From Sedimenticola hydrogenitrophicus (lineage in GTDB: Bacteria; Pseudomonadota; Gammaproteobacteria; Chromatiales; Chromatiaceae): 64,000 nt of DNA. The translations under genes were made by a program, and so were the position numbers. Shown here piece after piece: positions 54,617 through 63,778 of this stretch. The notes under the pieces were generated by a model. It searched no databases. It saw only the letters and a program-made list of their open reading frames with translations, and was not told the origin of the DNA. Within the stretch, counting starts at the first letter, position 1. Every line of letters begins with the position of its first letter. Location: the NCBI RefSeq assembly GCF_025175675.1, contig NZ_JANIOA010000009.1, forward strand, positions 1-64,000, read 5' to 3'.

Positions 54617-55918
54617 TTACTTCTTCCGGTGATCTATCACCCGCACCGCCTTGCCCTCGGAGCGGGGTACCTCGCCCACCGCCTTGATCACCACCTTACA
54701 GGAAACGCCGATGAAGTCCTTGATGTCGCGCACCACCTTGGCCGCGGTGCGGTCGCGGGCCTCCTGCGGCTGCTCCATGAGTGGCGGGCTGCCCTCGACG
54801 TTGACCACCATGCTGTCCATGCTACCCTCGCGGAACAGCTCGATCTGGTAGAAGGGCGAGAGCGTCTCGCTCTGCATCAGCACCGCCTCCACCTGGGTCG
54901 GATAGACGTTGACGCCACGGATGATCAGCATATCGTCGCTGCGCCCGGTGATACGCTGCATGCGCACATGGGTGCGGCCGCATTTGCACGGCGCCGGGTT
55001 CAGTACCGAGATGTCCCGGGTGCGGTAGCGGATAACCGGAAACGCCTCCTTGGTCAGGGAGGTGAAGACGATCTCCCCCTCCTCGCCATAGGGCACCGGC
55101 TTGCCGTTGTTCACATCCACGCACTCCACCAGGAAATGGTCCTCCCAGATGTGCAGGCCACTCTTCGCCTCGATGCACTCGTTGCCGACCCCGGGGCCCA
55201 TCACCTCGGAGAGGCCATAGATGTCGACACAGTCGATGCCGAGTCGGGACTCCAGTTCGTAACGCATCTCCTCGGTCCAGGGCTCGGCGCCGTGGATGCC
55301 GACCTTGAGCGGCAGCTTGCGGATATTGATTCCCATCTCCTCGGCCGTCTCGGCCAGGTTGAGGGCGTAAGAGGGGGTGCAGCTGATGGCGGTGGGGGCG
55401 AAATCCTGCAACAGCATGAGCTGCTTCTGGGTCTGGCCGCCGGACATCGGGGTGACCATCACCCCCAGCTCCTCGCCGCCGTAGTGCAGCCCCAGGCCGC
55501 CGGTAAACAGGCCGTAGCCGTAGGCGTTGTGCAGCCGGTCACCGGGATGCAGGCCAGCGGCGGCGAGACAGCGCGCTACCAGCTGGGCCCAGGTGCGGAT
55601 GTCCCGCCTAGTGTAGCCTACCACGGTGGGCTTGCCGGTGGTGCCGGAGGAGGCGTGCACCCGCACCACCTGTTCGGTGGGCACGGCGAACAGTCCGAAC
55701 GGGTAGTTCTCCCGCAGGTGCTCCTTCTTGGTGTAGGGCAGGTGGCGCACGTCGCTGAGCTGGCGGATGTGCTCGGGTTTGACCCCCAGGTCATCCATCG
55801 CATTCCGATAAAACTTGACCGTGTGGTAGCAGCGCTCCACTGTGGCCTTCAGGCGTTTCAGCTGCAGCGCCTCCAGCTCCTCACGCGGCATGGTCTCGAA
55901 CTCGGAATGCAGTATCAT
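54617..55918 (-). CDS. paaK: Phenylacetate-CoA ligase
   Basis: The 433-residue AMP-forming ligase activates phenylacetate to phenylacetyl-CoA. It has the P-loop-like VHASSGTTGKPTVVGY, LHNAYGYGLFTGGLGLHYG (split as NAYGYGLFTGGLG and LHYGGEELG), DIYGLSEVMGPGVGNEC, and the C-terminal hinge RITGRSDDMLIIRGVNVYP. A CxC pair (CKCGRTH) is typical. GGGGGA precedes the ATG at 55918. It lies between the iorAB genes and the paaI-paaF run, all leftward. Confidence 0.96.
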   Translation of the reverse strand: MILHSEFETMPREELEALQLKRLKATVERCYHTVKFYRNAMDDLGVKPEHIRQLSDVRHLPYTKKEHLRENYPFGLFAVPTEQVVRVHASSGTTGKPTVVGYTRRDIRTWAQLVARCLAAAGLHPGDRLHNAYGYGLFTGGLGLHYGGEELGVMVTPMSGGQTQKQLMLLQDFAPTAISCTPSYALNLAETAEEMGINIRKLPLKVGIHGAEPWTEEMRYELESRLGIDCVDIYGLSEVMGPGVGNECIEAKSGLHIWEDHFLVECVDVNNGKPVPYGEEGEIVFTSLTKEAFPVIRYRTRDISVLNPAPCKCGRTHVRMQRITGRSDDMLIIRGVNVYPTQVEAVLMQSETLSPFYQIELFREGSMDSMVVNVEGSPPLMEQPQEARDRTAAKVVRDIKDFIGVSCKVVIKAVGEVPRSEGKAVRVIDHRKK

Positions 55919-56155
55919 CGCTTATCCCCCGGTGTTAGCCCGAATCTTTCACAAATTTGCACAGATCTCGCTTGTCTCTTGCTTCCACAAGAAATATACC
56001 CTCAGTCGGCCGTAGTCACTGATACGCCGCTCGTTGTTGTGCGCCATCCCTGGCGCACACCCTGCGGGCGGCCTTCGGCCGACCCGTTTTGCTCCAGGCA
56101 AAACAGTCGGGAATTTCCTTGTGAAAACAATATCCGGCGCAATCTCAGCACAAAT
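55919..56155. other. Spacer between paaI and paaK
   Basis: Contains GTGCGCCATCCCTGGCGCAC (a hairpin at about 56040-56059) and GGCGGCCTTCGGCCGACC next to it. It may reset transcription between paaI and paaK. No gene recognised. Confidence 0.4.
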
Positions 56156-56617
56156 TTATGAAATCTTCGGGTCAGAATTATTTTCCATCCACTCCGCGAC
56201 CTTGTCCGAGCGGCGGAATACCGTGCCACTGAACAGGCCAACCAGTCGGCCATCCCCGGTCTTTACCTCCACAGTATAGAGACCGGTGCGTTTGGTGGAA
56301 CTCTCCTCCCGGGCCTCGGCGACCAGGCGGTCACCCTCGCGGCTCGATCCGGGAAAGCTGAGCTGGGTCGACAGGGCAAGCGAGGTGGTGCCGTGCGAGT
56401 TGGAGGCGACCGCAAAGGTAAAATCCGCCAGGGTGAAGGTGACGCCGCCCTGGGTGACCCGGACCGCGTTCAGCATATCCGGCCTGACCGTCAGGGAGGC
56501 GCGGGCATAGCCGGGTCGGACCGCTTCCAGTCTGATGCCCAGCAGTCGGGCAAACTTGTCCTGCTGCTCCATCCACTGGCCGATGGCCTCGGCCTGTTGT
56601 TCTGTTTCTGTCGACAT
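56156..56617 (-). CDS. paaI: Phenylacetic-acid-pathway hotdog thioesterase PaaI
   Basis: The 153-residue hotdog-fold protein has FARLLGIRLEAVRPGYARASL, split as LLGIRLEAVRPGYA and ASLTVRPDMLNA, and then the active-site helix TQGGVTFTLADFTFAVASNS with the catalytic Asp. It hydrolyses ring-hydroxylated or off-pathway phenylacetyl-CoA esters to free CoA when the pathway stalls. It lies downstream of paaJ with 219 bases between, in the same orientation. Confidence 0.92.
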   Translation of the reverse strand: MSTETEQQAEAIGQWMEQQDKFARLLGIRLEAVRPGYARASLTVRPDMLNAVRVTQGGVTFTLADFTFAVASNSHGTTSLALSTQLSFPGSSREGDRLVAEAREESSTKRTGLYTVEVKTGDGRLVGLFSGTVFRRSDKVAEWMENNSDPKIS

Positions 56618-56836
56618 AAAAGCCTTATTCTAAACGCGGGACGAGGGATGACCAAGCCCTTTCTGTTGCAGGGGATACTGTTTCCGGGGAAACCGTGCGG
56701 GAGGCTACTTTACCCTGTGGCCAGACGTTCCGAAAGCAGCCCATCGTTCTTGGTCGGCCCTTATGGTTGTGGTTCAGCGCGCACGGCGTCCGCCCGGATC
56801 GTTTGCTTGCCGATACCGCTGGCGGCCGTCGCTGCG

Positions 56837-58048
56837 TCATTCCTCGCTACGTTCAATGATCAGGGCGATGCCCTGGCCGACACCGATGCACATGGTGCAG
56901 AGGGCGTAGCGTCCGCCAGTCTGCTGCAGCTGGTACAGGGCGGTGGTCACCAGGCGGGCACCACTCATGCCCAGGGGGTGACCGAGGGCGATGGCGCCGC
57001 CGTTGGGATTGACGTGGGCGGCGTCATCGGCCACGCCCAGATCGCGCAGTACCGCCAGCCCCTGGGCGGCGAATGCCTCGTTGAGTTCGATCACGTCCAT
57101 CTGTTCGATGGAGAGGCCGGTCATGCGCAACAGCTTGCGGCTGGCCGGGGCCGGACCGAAGCCCATGATGCGCGGCTCCACGCCGACCGCCGTGGCGGCC
57201 ACCACCCGGGCCTTCGGCACCAGGCCGAAGCGCTCGCCGGCGGTCTTGGAGCCGAGCAGCAGGGCGCAGGCGCCGTCATTGACCCCGGAGGCGTTGCCCG
57301 CCGTCACCGAGCCACCCTGGCGGAACGGGGTAGGCAGGCTGGCCAGCTTCTCCAGCCGGGTGTCGGGGCGGGGGTGCTCGTCCTGCTCGACCACCCGCGC
57401 CTCGCCCTTGCGCTGGGGTATGGTCACCGGCACGATCTCCCGGGCCAGGCGCCCGCTGGCCTGGGCCGCGCCGACGCGCTGCTGGCTCCTGAGGGCGAAG
57501 GCGTCCTGGTCCGCTCTGCTGACGCCGAACTGCTCCGCCACATTCTCGGCCGTCTCCGGCATCGAGTCGATGCCGTACTGCTGCTGCATCAGCTGGTTGA
57601 TGAAGCGCCAGCCGATGGTGGTGTCATAAATCTCCGCCCGGCGCGAAAAGGCGCTCTCCGCCTTGGGCATGACAAACGGGGCGCGGGACATGGACTCGAC
57701 GCCGCCGGCGATCATCAGCTCCGCCTCGCCGCACTTGATGGCGCGTGCCGCCATGCTCACCGCGTCCATGCCCGAGCCGCACAGCCGGTTGACCGTGGTG
57801 CCCGGCACCACCGCCGGCAGGCCGGCGAGCAGCGCCGCCATGCGCGCCACGTTACGGTTGTCCTCGCCCGCCTGGTTGGCGCAGCCATAGATCACGTCAT
57901 CCACCTGCGACCAGTCGACCGCGGGGTTGCGCTCCATCAGCGCCTTCAAGGGGATCGCCCCGAGATCATCGGCGCGCACCGCGGAGAGGGCGCCGCCGAA
58001 ACGGCCGATCGGGGTGCGGATGGCATCGTATATATAGGCGTCGTTCAT
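56837..58048 (-). CDS. paaJ: 3-oxoadipyl-CoA/3-oxo-5,6-didehydrosuberyl-CoA thiolase
   Basis: The 403-residue thiolase matches E. coli PaaJ closely: YIYDAIRTPIGRFGGALS, CANQAGEDNRNVARMAALLAG (split as GCANQAGEDNRNVARM and AALLAGLP), NRLCGSGMDAV (nucleophile Cys), [32 protein letters not shown] and CTMCIGVGQG. It splits the two beta-ketoacyl-CoA intermediates, giving acetyl-CoA and succinyl-CoA at the end of the pathway. ATG 58048 is preferred over 58057 by homology. Confidence 0.96.
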   Translation of the reverse strand: MNDAYIYDAIRTPIGRFGGALSAVRADDLGAIPLKALMERNPAVDWSQVDDVIYGCANQAGEDNRNVARMAALLAGLPAVVPGTTVNRLCGSGMDAVSMAARAIKCGEAELMIAGGVESMSRAPFVMPKAESAFSRRAEIYDTTIGWRFINQLMQQQYGIDSMPETAENVAEQFGVSRADQDAFALRSQQRVGAAQASGRLAREIVPVTIPQRKGEARVVEQDEHPRPDTRLEKLASLPTPFRQGGSVTAGNASGVNDGACALLLGSKTAGERFGLVPKARVVAATAVGVEPRIMGFGPAPASRKLLRMTGLSIEQMDVIELNEAFAAQGLAVLRDLGVADDAAHVNPNGGAIALGHPLGMSGARLVTTALYQLQQTGGRYALCTMCIGVGQGIALIIERSEE

Positions 58049-58090
58049 TCTCTGCATCTCTATCTGGATAAAAATCGGGGCGGGTTGGCT

Positions 58091-59608
58091 TCAGGCGTAG
58101 AAACGGGTACCGCCCTCGACCTTGCGGCGCAGCAGCTGGGAGATGCGGTAACGATCCAGGCCGTAGGCCTGCCGCAGGTTCTCCAGCACCGTCAGTACCC
58201 GGGGCAGGCCGATGCGCTCGGCCCAGGCCAGCGGGCCGAGGGGGTAGTTGACCCCGCTCTGCATGGCGGTGTCGGCGCCGGCCACATCGCACACCTGCTG
58301 GAACACGGTGTCGGCAGCCTCGTTGGCCAGGGTACAGACGGTACGCATCACCACCATGCCGGGGATGTCGGCGATCACCGAGACCGGCTTGCCCAGGGCC
58401 TGGAACAGTCCGACCGCCTGCTGCAGCGCCTCGGGCGTGGCGTTGTCCCCGGGACACAGGGCGAAGCGGGTGGCGGTGGCATAGTCCAGGGCCAGGTCAA
58501 ACAGGATGGTGTCTGTCAGGTGGTCGGCGGCGCCCCGGCGGGTGGCGCTGCGACCGTCGGTGAGGGCGATGCGGGTATGGCCGATGCGGATCCAGCCGTT
58601 GCCCTCGGTGCGCTTGACGCGAATGCCGGCCTGTTTCCACAGCGCCACCAGCGGTTCGGCGATACCCAGCTCGCCGGTGATTTCGATGGTCTCGGGTGGC
58701 GGGGCAGCGGGGGCGTCGACGGCGCTGGCTATAGCGGCGCCCTCGCGGTAGTCGTAGAAACCCTGACCGCTCTTGCGGCCATGCAGCCCGCCATCCACCA
58801 ACTCCTTCTGGATCAGCGAGGGGAGGAAACGCGGGTCGTAATAGAAGCCGGCGTAGACGCTGCTGGTGACGACGTAGTTGACGTCGTGGCCGATCAGGTC
58901 CATGAGCTCGAACGGTCCCATGCGGAAGCCGCCTGCCTCGCGCATGATGGCGTCCAGGGTGGCGACATCGGCCGCCCCTTCTTCCAGCAGGCGCATGCCC
59001 TCGGCATAGAAGGGGCGGGCCACCCGGTTGACGATGAAACCGGGGGTGGACTTGGCGTAGACCGGGTGCTTGCCCCAGCCGGCGGCGGTGTCGAACACGG
59101 TCTGCGCCACGGCCGGGCTGGTGGTGACGCCGGAGACCACCTCCACCAGCTTCATCACCGGGGCGGGGTTGAAGAAGTGCATGCCCACCAGGTTGCCGGG
59201 GCGCGCCAGCCTGGCGGCGATGGCGGTCACCGACAGGGAGGAGGTGTTGGTGGCGAGGATGGTCTGTTCGCCGCACAGCGATTCCAGCTCGGCGAACAGC
59301 TGCCGCTTCACCTCCAGGTCCTCCAGGATCGCCTCGATCACCAGCGCCGCCTCGCTCAGTTCGTCCAGGCGGGTGGCGGCGGTGATGTTGGCCAGCAGCG
59401 TCGTGCGCTCGGCCTCGCTCATCCGCCCCCGGGCGACCTGCTTCCTCAGCCCCGCGTCGATCTGGCCGATGCCGCGTCCGATCGCCTCCGGGTTGGCGTC
59501 GAACAGCAGGGTGGGGTGGCCCGCGGCAGCGGCGATCTGGGCGATGCCGGCGCCCATGGTGCCTGCGCCGATGACGGCGACTGTCTGTTTCGTGGTGAGT
59601 GCGACCAT
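58091..59608 (-). CDS. paaH: 3-hydroxyadipyl-CoA dehydrogenase
   Basis: The 505-residue NAD-dependent dehydrogenase has the Rossmann motif VAVIGAGTMGAGIAQIAA, LATNTSSLSVTAIA, GMHFFNPAPVMKLVEVV (catalytic His and Asn region) and TPGFIVNRVARPFYAEG. It carries a duplicated C-terminal helical domain (GPLAWAERIGLPRVL), as in the long PaaH/PaaC dehydrogenases. It oxidises 3-hydroxyadipyl-CoA to 3-oxoadipyl-CoA. It begins four bases after paaG stops. Confidence 0.95.
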   Translation of the reverse strand: MVALTTKQTVAVIGAGTMGAGIAQIAAAAGHPTLLFDANPEAIGRGIGQIDAGLRKQVARGRMSEAERTTLLANITAATRLDELSEAALVIEAILEDLEVKRQLFAELESLCGEQTILATNTSSLSVTAIAARLARPGNLVGMHFFNPAPVMKLVEVVSGVTTSPAVAQTVFDTAAGWGKHPVYAKSTPGFIVNRVARPFYAEGMRLLEEGAADVATLDAIMREAGGFRMGPFELMDLIGHDVNYVVTSSVYAGFYYDPRFLPSLIQKELVDGGLHGRKSGQGFYDYREGAAIASAVDAPAAPPPETIEITGELGIAEPLVALWKQAGIRVKRTEGNGWIRIGHTRIALTDGRSATRRGAADHLTDTILFDLALDYATATRFALCPGDNATPEALQQAVGLFQALGKPVSVIADIPGMVVMRTVCTLANEAADTVFQQVCDVAGADTAMQSGVNYPLGPLAWAERIGLPRVLTVLENLRQAYGLDRYRISQLLRRKVEGGTRFYA

Positions 59609-59612
59609 TAGC

Positions 59613-60404
59613 CTATTCCCCCTTGAATTCCGCTGGGCGCTTGGCGATGAAGGCGGCGACCCCTTCCCGGTAGTCGTGGCTGCAGCCGGCGATGTACTGC
59701 AGGTCGCACTCCAGCTCCAGCTGCTGCTCCAGGCTGTTGCCGCCGGCCGCGTTGATGGCCCGCTTGGTCAGGGCCAGCCCCTTGGTGGGCTGGGTGGCCA
59801 GGTGAGTGGCCAGGCTGCGCGCCTCCTCCAGCAGCCGGTCGTCATCCACCACCTGCCAGATCAGTCCCCAGTCGGCCGCCTGTTCGGCCGACAGCTTGCC
59901 GCTGAGCATGGCCATGCCCATGGCGCGGGCACGGCCCACCAGCCGGGGCAGGGTCCAGGTGCCGCCCGAGTCGGGAATCAGGCCGATCTTGGAGAAGCCC
60001 TGGATGAAGCTGGCGGAGCGGGCCGCCAGCACGATATCGCAGGCCAGGGCGATGTTGGCACCGGCCCCGGCGGCGACCCCGTTGACCGCGCAGATCACCG
60101 GCTTGTCCAGGGTCATGAGGCTGCGTACCAGCGGGTTGTAGTTCTGTTTGATGGAGAGGCTCAGGTCGGGCATCGCCTCGCCCGGTGCCACCGCCCGGTC
60201 GTTGAGGTCCTGGCCGGCGCAGAAGCCGCGTCCGGCGCCGGTAAGCAGCAGGCAGCGGATGGAGCCGTCCTGTCGCACCTGCTTGAGGGCGTCGCGGATC
60301 TCGCCGTGCATCGTGGTGTTGAAACTGTTCAGGCTCTCCGGCCGGTTCAGGGTCAGGGTGGCGACGCCGTCCTGTACCTGGAATTGAATGGTGTCGTAAC
60401 TCAT
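59613..60404 (-). CDS. paaG: Ring-1,2-epoxyphenylacetyl-CoA isomerase
   Basis: The 263-residue crotonase-fold enzyme converts ring-1,2-epoxyphenylacetyl-CoA to the oxepin. It has LTLNRPESLNSFNTTMH, CLLLTGAGRGFCAGQDLNDR, VICAVNGVAAGAGANIALA, GLIPDSGGTWTLPRLVGRA (split as IGLIPDSGGTW and LPRLVGRARAMG) with the catalytic Asp, and DYREGVAAFIAKRPAEF. The N-terminal part matches E. coli PaaG residue for residue over long blocks. It follows paaF by 11 bases. Confidence 0.96.
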   Translation of the reverse strand: MSYDTIQFQVQDGVATLTLNRPESLNSFNTTMHGEIRDALKQVRQDGSIRCLLLTGAGRGFCAGQDLNDRAVAPGEAMPDLSLSIKQNYNPLVRSLMTLDKPVICAVNGVAAGAGANIALACDIVLAARSASFIQGFSKIGLIPDSGGTWTLPRLVGRARAMGMAMLSGKLSAEQAADWGLIWQVVDDDRLLEEARSLATHLATQPTKGLALTKRAINAAGGNSLEQQLELECDLQYIAGCSHDYREGVAAFIAKRPAEFKGE

Positions 60405-60415
60405 GGGGCTCTCTT

Positions 60416-61195
60416 TTATTGACCTTTGAATTGGGGTGGGCGCTTCTCCAGGAAGGCCTCGATACCCTCCCGGCGGTCCGCGCTGGCGGCCAGGAACAGG
60501 AACGCCTTGCGTTCCAGTTCCAGGCCCTGGCTCAAGGGGGTTTCAAAGCTGGCCAGAATGGCTTCTTTCGCCAGGCGCAGTGCGATGGGGGATTTCTCCG
60601 CCATGGTCTCCGCCAGGGCGGTGGCCCGTTTCAGGGTCAGCTCGGGCTGGGTCACCTCGGCCACCAGGCCGGCGGCCAGGGCCTCGCGCGTGCCGATGAA
60701 CTCGCCGCTGAGGATCAGCTTCATGGCCAGGGACTTGCCGACCGAACGCACCAGCCGCTGGGTGCCGCCGGCGCCGGGAATGATTCCCAGGTTGATTTCG
60801 GGTTGGCCGAAGCGGGCATCCTCGCCGGCGATGATGCAGTCGGCGTGCATCGCCAGCTCCAGGCCGCCGCCCAGGCAGAAGCCGTTGACCGCGGCGATGA
60901 GCGGCTTGGGAAAGCCGCGGATCGCCTGCCAGTACTGCGGGCGCCGATCCTTCCACAGTCCAACCGCGTCCAGCGCCGCCATCTCCTTGATGTCGGCGCC
61001 GGCGGCGAACACCTTGTCTGAACCGCTGAGCAGCACCACGCGGATTTGCTCATCCGCCGTCGCTGCCGCCAGGGCGTCGGCGAGTTCACCCAGCAGTGCG
61101 CTGCGCAGCGCATTGTGCGCCTCGGGGCGGTTCAACCGAATCAACTGGACGCCGTTGCGTGGCGGGTCCACCAGGATGTCCCTGTAGGCCGTCAT
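60416..61195 (-). CDS. paaF: 2,3-dehydroadipyl-CoA hydratase
   Basis: The 259-residue crotonase has LIRLNRPEAHNALRSALL, FAAGADIKEMAALD (oxyanion hole), AVNGFCLGGGLELAMHADC (split as VNGFCLGGGLELAMHAD), FGQPEINLGIIPGAGGTQRL with the two catalytic Glu positions, and REGIEAFLEKRPPQF. It hydrates 2,3-dehydroadipyl-CoA. ATG 61195 has GAGGAG upstream; the longer frame to 61237 is unlikely. It is the promoter-proximal gene of the leftward paa run. Confidence 0.95.
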   Translation of the reverse strand: MTAYRDILVDPPRNGVQLIRLNRPEAHNALRSALLGELADALAAATADEQIRVVLLSGSDKVFAAGADIKEMAALDAVGLWKDRRPQYWQAIRGFPKPLIAAVNGFCLGGGLELAMHADCIIAGEDARFGQPEINLGIIPGAGGTQRLVRSVGKSLAMKLILSGEFIGTREALAAGLVAEVTQPELTLKRATALAETMAEKSPIALRLAKEAILASFETPLSQGLELERKAFLFLAASADRREGIEAFLEKRPPQFKGQ

Positions 61196-61547
61196 CTCGT
61201 CTCCTCGTTTGCGCTGGTTAGGGCGACACATCCGCATGTTTTATCGGGTTGTCGTCAGCCACCCCTGGCGGAATCCCTGGTTACCGGGATGCGCTTTCAG
61301 ACCTGCATGCTGTTGTATCACAACTCGATTTTAAAATACCACAAAAAATAATACAAAAGTAAAAATATTGTATCGCATTAGATTGCGGGCTACTATCAGC
61401 CACAGCTGTCTATGGCGGGACCACATGCATCAGCCCGAATGCATCAATGAGCATAGCCGCTTTTCCCTCGGGGAGTATTCGGGGCGTCCCAACAGTCCAT
61501 ATTTATTGAGCGTGAACACAGGCCCTGGCGGGCCGGAGGAGCGAGAG
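61196..61547. promoter_or_regulatory. Divergent promoter region of paaF and paaZ
   Basis: The spacer has an AT-rich core (about 61325-61385) with an inverted repeat ATACAA-N11-TTGTAT (61352-61374). The 15-mer AAAAATATTGTATCG (61362-61376) recurs exactly at 63656-63670 upstream of the next gene, suggesting a shared regulator of this cluster. paaZ has GGAGGA at 61535-61540. No paaX-type regulator gene is present in the window. Confidence 0.6.
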
Positions 61548-63569
61548 ATGCGATTGAAGAGTTATGCCCGCGGTGCCTGGATCGAGGGCGAGGGACAGGG
61601 GACTCTGCTGAACAGCGCGGTGACCGGAGAGCCGGTGGCCGAGATCAACAGCCGGGGTCTCGATTTTGCCGCCATGCTGCGTTACGGCCATGAGGTGGGT
61701 GGCCTGGCGTTGCGCGCGCTGACCTTCCATGAACGGGCCTACATGCTGAAGGAGCTGGGGCTCTACCTGCAGCAGCGCAAAGAGGAGTTTTATGCCCTCT
61801 CCCGGCACACCGGCGCCACCCGTTCCGACTCCTGGATCGATATCGAGGGCGGCATCGGCACCCTGTTCGCCTACTCCAGCAAGGGGCGGCGCGAGCTACC
61901 CAACGGCCATGTCTATATAGATGGGCAGCCCGAGATGCTGTCGCGCAGGGGCAGCTTTGTCGGCCAGCATATTTATCTGCCGCTGGAGGGGGTGGCGATC
62001 CACATCAACGCCTTCAATTTCCCCTGCTGGGGCATGCTGGAGAAGCTGGCGCCCAGTTTCATCGCCGGTGTTCCCTGCATCATCAAGCCGGCCAGCCAGA
62101 CCGCCTACCTGACCGAGCTGATGGTGCGCCACATGATCGAATCCGGCATTCTGCCGGAGGGCTCGTTGCAGCTGATCTGCGGCAGCGTCGGCGACCTGCT
62201 GGATCACGTCACCTGCCAGGACGCGGTCACCTTCACCGGTTCCGCCTCCACCGGCCTGATGCTGCGCCGGCACCCGGCCATTCTCAACAATTCGGTGCGC
62301 TTCACCATGGAAGCGGATTCACTCAACGCCTCCATTCTCGGTCCCGATGCCGAGCCGGGAAGCGAGGAGTTTGATCTCTACGTCAAGGAGGTGCTGCGGG
62401 AGATGACGGTCAAGTGCGGCCAGAAGTGCACGGCTATTCGTCGCGCCCTGGTACCGCGCCACCTGGCGCCCTTTGTGATCGATGCGCTGGCGGCGCGTCT
62501 CGGTCGGATGGTGGTGGGGGATCCCGACCGGGAGGGGGTGACCATGGGCGCCCTGGCCAGCAAAGACCAGTGTGCCGAGGTACGCGAGCGGATTGCCGAG
62601 CTGGCCCGCTCCTGCGAAATCGTCTATGGCGATCCGGACGAGACGGTCCCCGGTGCTGGTGCCTTCATGAAGCCGGTGCTGCTCTATTGCGATCAGCCGC
62701 TGCAGCACCGTGAGGTGCACGATGTCGAGGCGTTCGGTCCGGTCAGCACGGTGGTTCCCTACGAGGGGGTGGAGGAAGCCATTCAGCTAGCCGGGATGGG
62801 CCAGGGCAGCCTGGTCAGCTCCATCTTCACCTACGACGAGGCCTTCGCCCGGGCGATGGTAATGGGCCTGGGGGCCTGGCACGGCCGGCTGCTGATCAAC
62901 AACCGCGACTGCGCCAAAGAGTCCACGGGCCACGGTTCACCGCTGCCCTATCTGATCCATGGCGGGCCGGGCCGGGCCGGCGGCGGCCAGGAGCTGGGCG
63001 GCATTCGGGGTGTACTACACTATATGCAGTGTGTCGCGCTGCAGGGATCGCCCAGCATGCTCACCGCCGTGAGCGACAAATGGATCCCGGGCGCCCGGCG
63101 CATCGAGGACCCGGTACATCCCTTCCGCAAGACCCTTGAAGAACTGCAGATCGGTGAGGGGATCGTTACCGAACAGCGCGTCGTGACCCTGGAGGACATC
63201 GAGCATTTCGCCGAGTTCAGCGGCGACCGCTTCTATGCCCACATGGATGAGGCGGCGGCCAGGGCCAATCCGTTCTTCGAGGGGCGGGTGGCGCACGGCT
63301 ACTTTATCGTTTCGGCGGCCGCCGGCCTGTTCGTCGATCCGGCACCGGGTCCGGTGCTGGCCAATTACGGCCTGGAGCACCTGCGCTTCCTGACGCCACT
63401 GAATCCCGGAGACGCCATCCAGGTGACCTTTACCTGCAAACAGAAGGTGCCGCGGGTGAACGAGAATTATGGCGAGGTGCGCTGGGACTGCCAGGTGCGT
63501 AACCGGCACGGCGAACTGGTGGCCACCTATGACGTGTTGACGCTGGTGGCCAAGCGGCCGGCCGCCTAG
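61548..63569 (+). CDS. paaZ: Bifunctional oxepin-CoA hydrolase / 3-oxo-5,6-dehydrosuberyl-CoA semialdehyde dehydrogenase
   Basis: The 673-residue fusion has an N-terminal aldehyde dehydrogenase (FTMEADSLNASIL with the catalytic Glu; VKCGQKCTAIRR with Cys about residue 294; VEAFGPVSTVVPY). It has a C-terminal MaoC-like R-hydratase (about residues 540-673; FAEFSGDRFYAHMDE with the Asp/His pair; VAHGYFIVSAAAGLF). It opens the oxepin ring and oxidises the aldehyde. ATG 61548 has GGAGGA seven bases upstream; a longer frame from 61368 lacks one. It is transcribed opposite to paaFGHJI. Confidence 0.96.
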   Translation: MRLKSYARGAWIEGEGQGTLLNSAVTGEPVAEINSRGLDFAAMLRYGHEVGGLALRALTFHERAYMLKELGLYLQQRKEEFYALSRHTGATRSDSWIDIEGGIGTLFAYSSKGRRELPNGHVYIDGQPEMLSRRGSFVGQHIYLPLEGVAIHINAFNFPCWGMLEKLAPSFIAGVPCIIKPASQTAYLTELMVRHMIESGILPEGSLQLICGSVGDLLDHVTCQDAVTFTGSASTGLMLRRHPAILNNSVRFTMEADSLNASILGPDAEPGSEEFDLYVKEVLREMTVKCGQKCTAIRRALVPRHLAPFVIDALAARLGRMVVGDPDREGVTMGALASKDQCAEVRERIAELARSCEIVYGDPDETVPGAGAFMKPVLLYCDQPLQHREVHDVEAFGPVSTVVPYEGVEEAIQLAGMGQGSLVSSIFTYDEAFARAMVMGLGAWHGRLLINNRDCAKESTGHGSPLPYLIHGGPGRAGGGQELGGIRGVLHYMQCVALQGSPSMLTAVSDKWIPGARRIEDPVHPFRKTLEELQIGEGIVTEQRVVTLEDIEHFAEFSGDRFYAHMDEAAARANPFFEGRVAHGYFIVSAAAGLFVDPAPGPVLANYGLEHLRFLTPLNPGDAIQVTFTCKQKVPRVNENYGEVRWDCQVRNRHGELVATYDVLTLVAKRPAA

Positions 63570-63778
63570 GAGCCTGTCGCTCCGTCGCAGGGACGCGACG
63601 ATAACCCGGGGGGTGGCAGCGAGATTTTTAATGATACGAAAATAAAATAAATATAAAAAATATTGTATCGTTTAAAAATGCTTGCTATGTTTCTCCCATG
63701 CCGCAACGCGGCGCATGCGGTTTGTCTATCCACACGGCCCTGGGCGGTGTGGCTACAAAGAGTCGAGGAGCGAGAACG
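63570..63778. promoter_or_regulatory. Promoter region of the last gene, with the shared 15-mer
   Basis: Very AT-rich around 63625-63680. GATAC at 63633-63637 and GTATC at 63665-63669 form an inverted pair, and AAAAATATTGTATCG at 63656-63670 repeats the sequence found upstream of paaZ. AGGAG (63767-63771) precedes the next start codon. Confidence 0.55.

Noticed and set aside
56618-56836. A gene between paaI and paaJ
   Set aside because: Open frames here are short, lack a ribosome-binding site and resemble nothing known; treated as an intergenic gap.
56393-59611. A 1072-codon open frame on the plus strand opposite paaI, paaJ and paaH
   Set aside because: It lies antisense to three certain genes, has low-complexity Gly/Ala/His/Gln composition and no recognisable domain. 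High GC content leaves few stops on the opposite strand.
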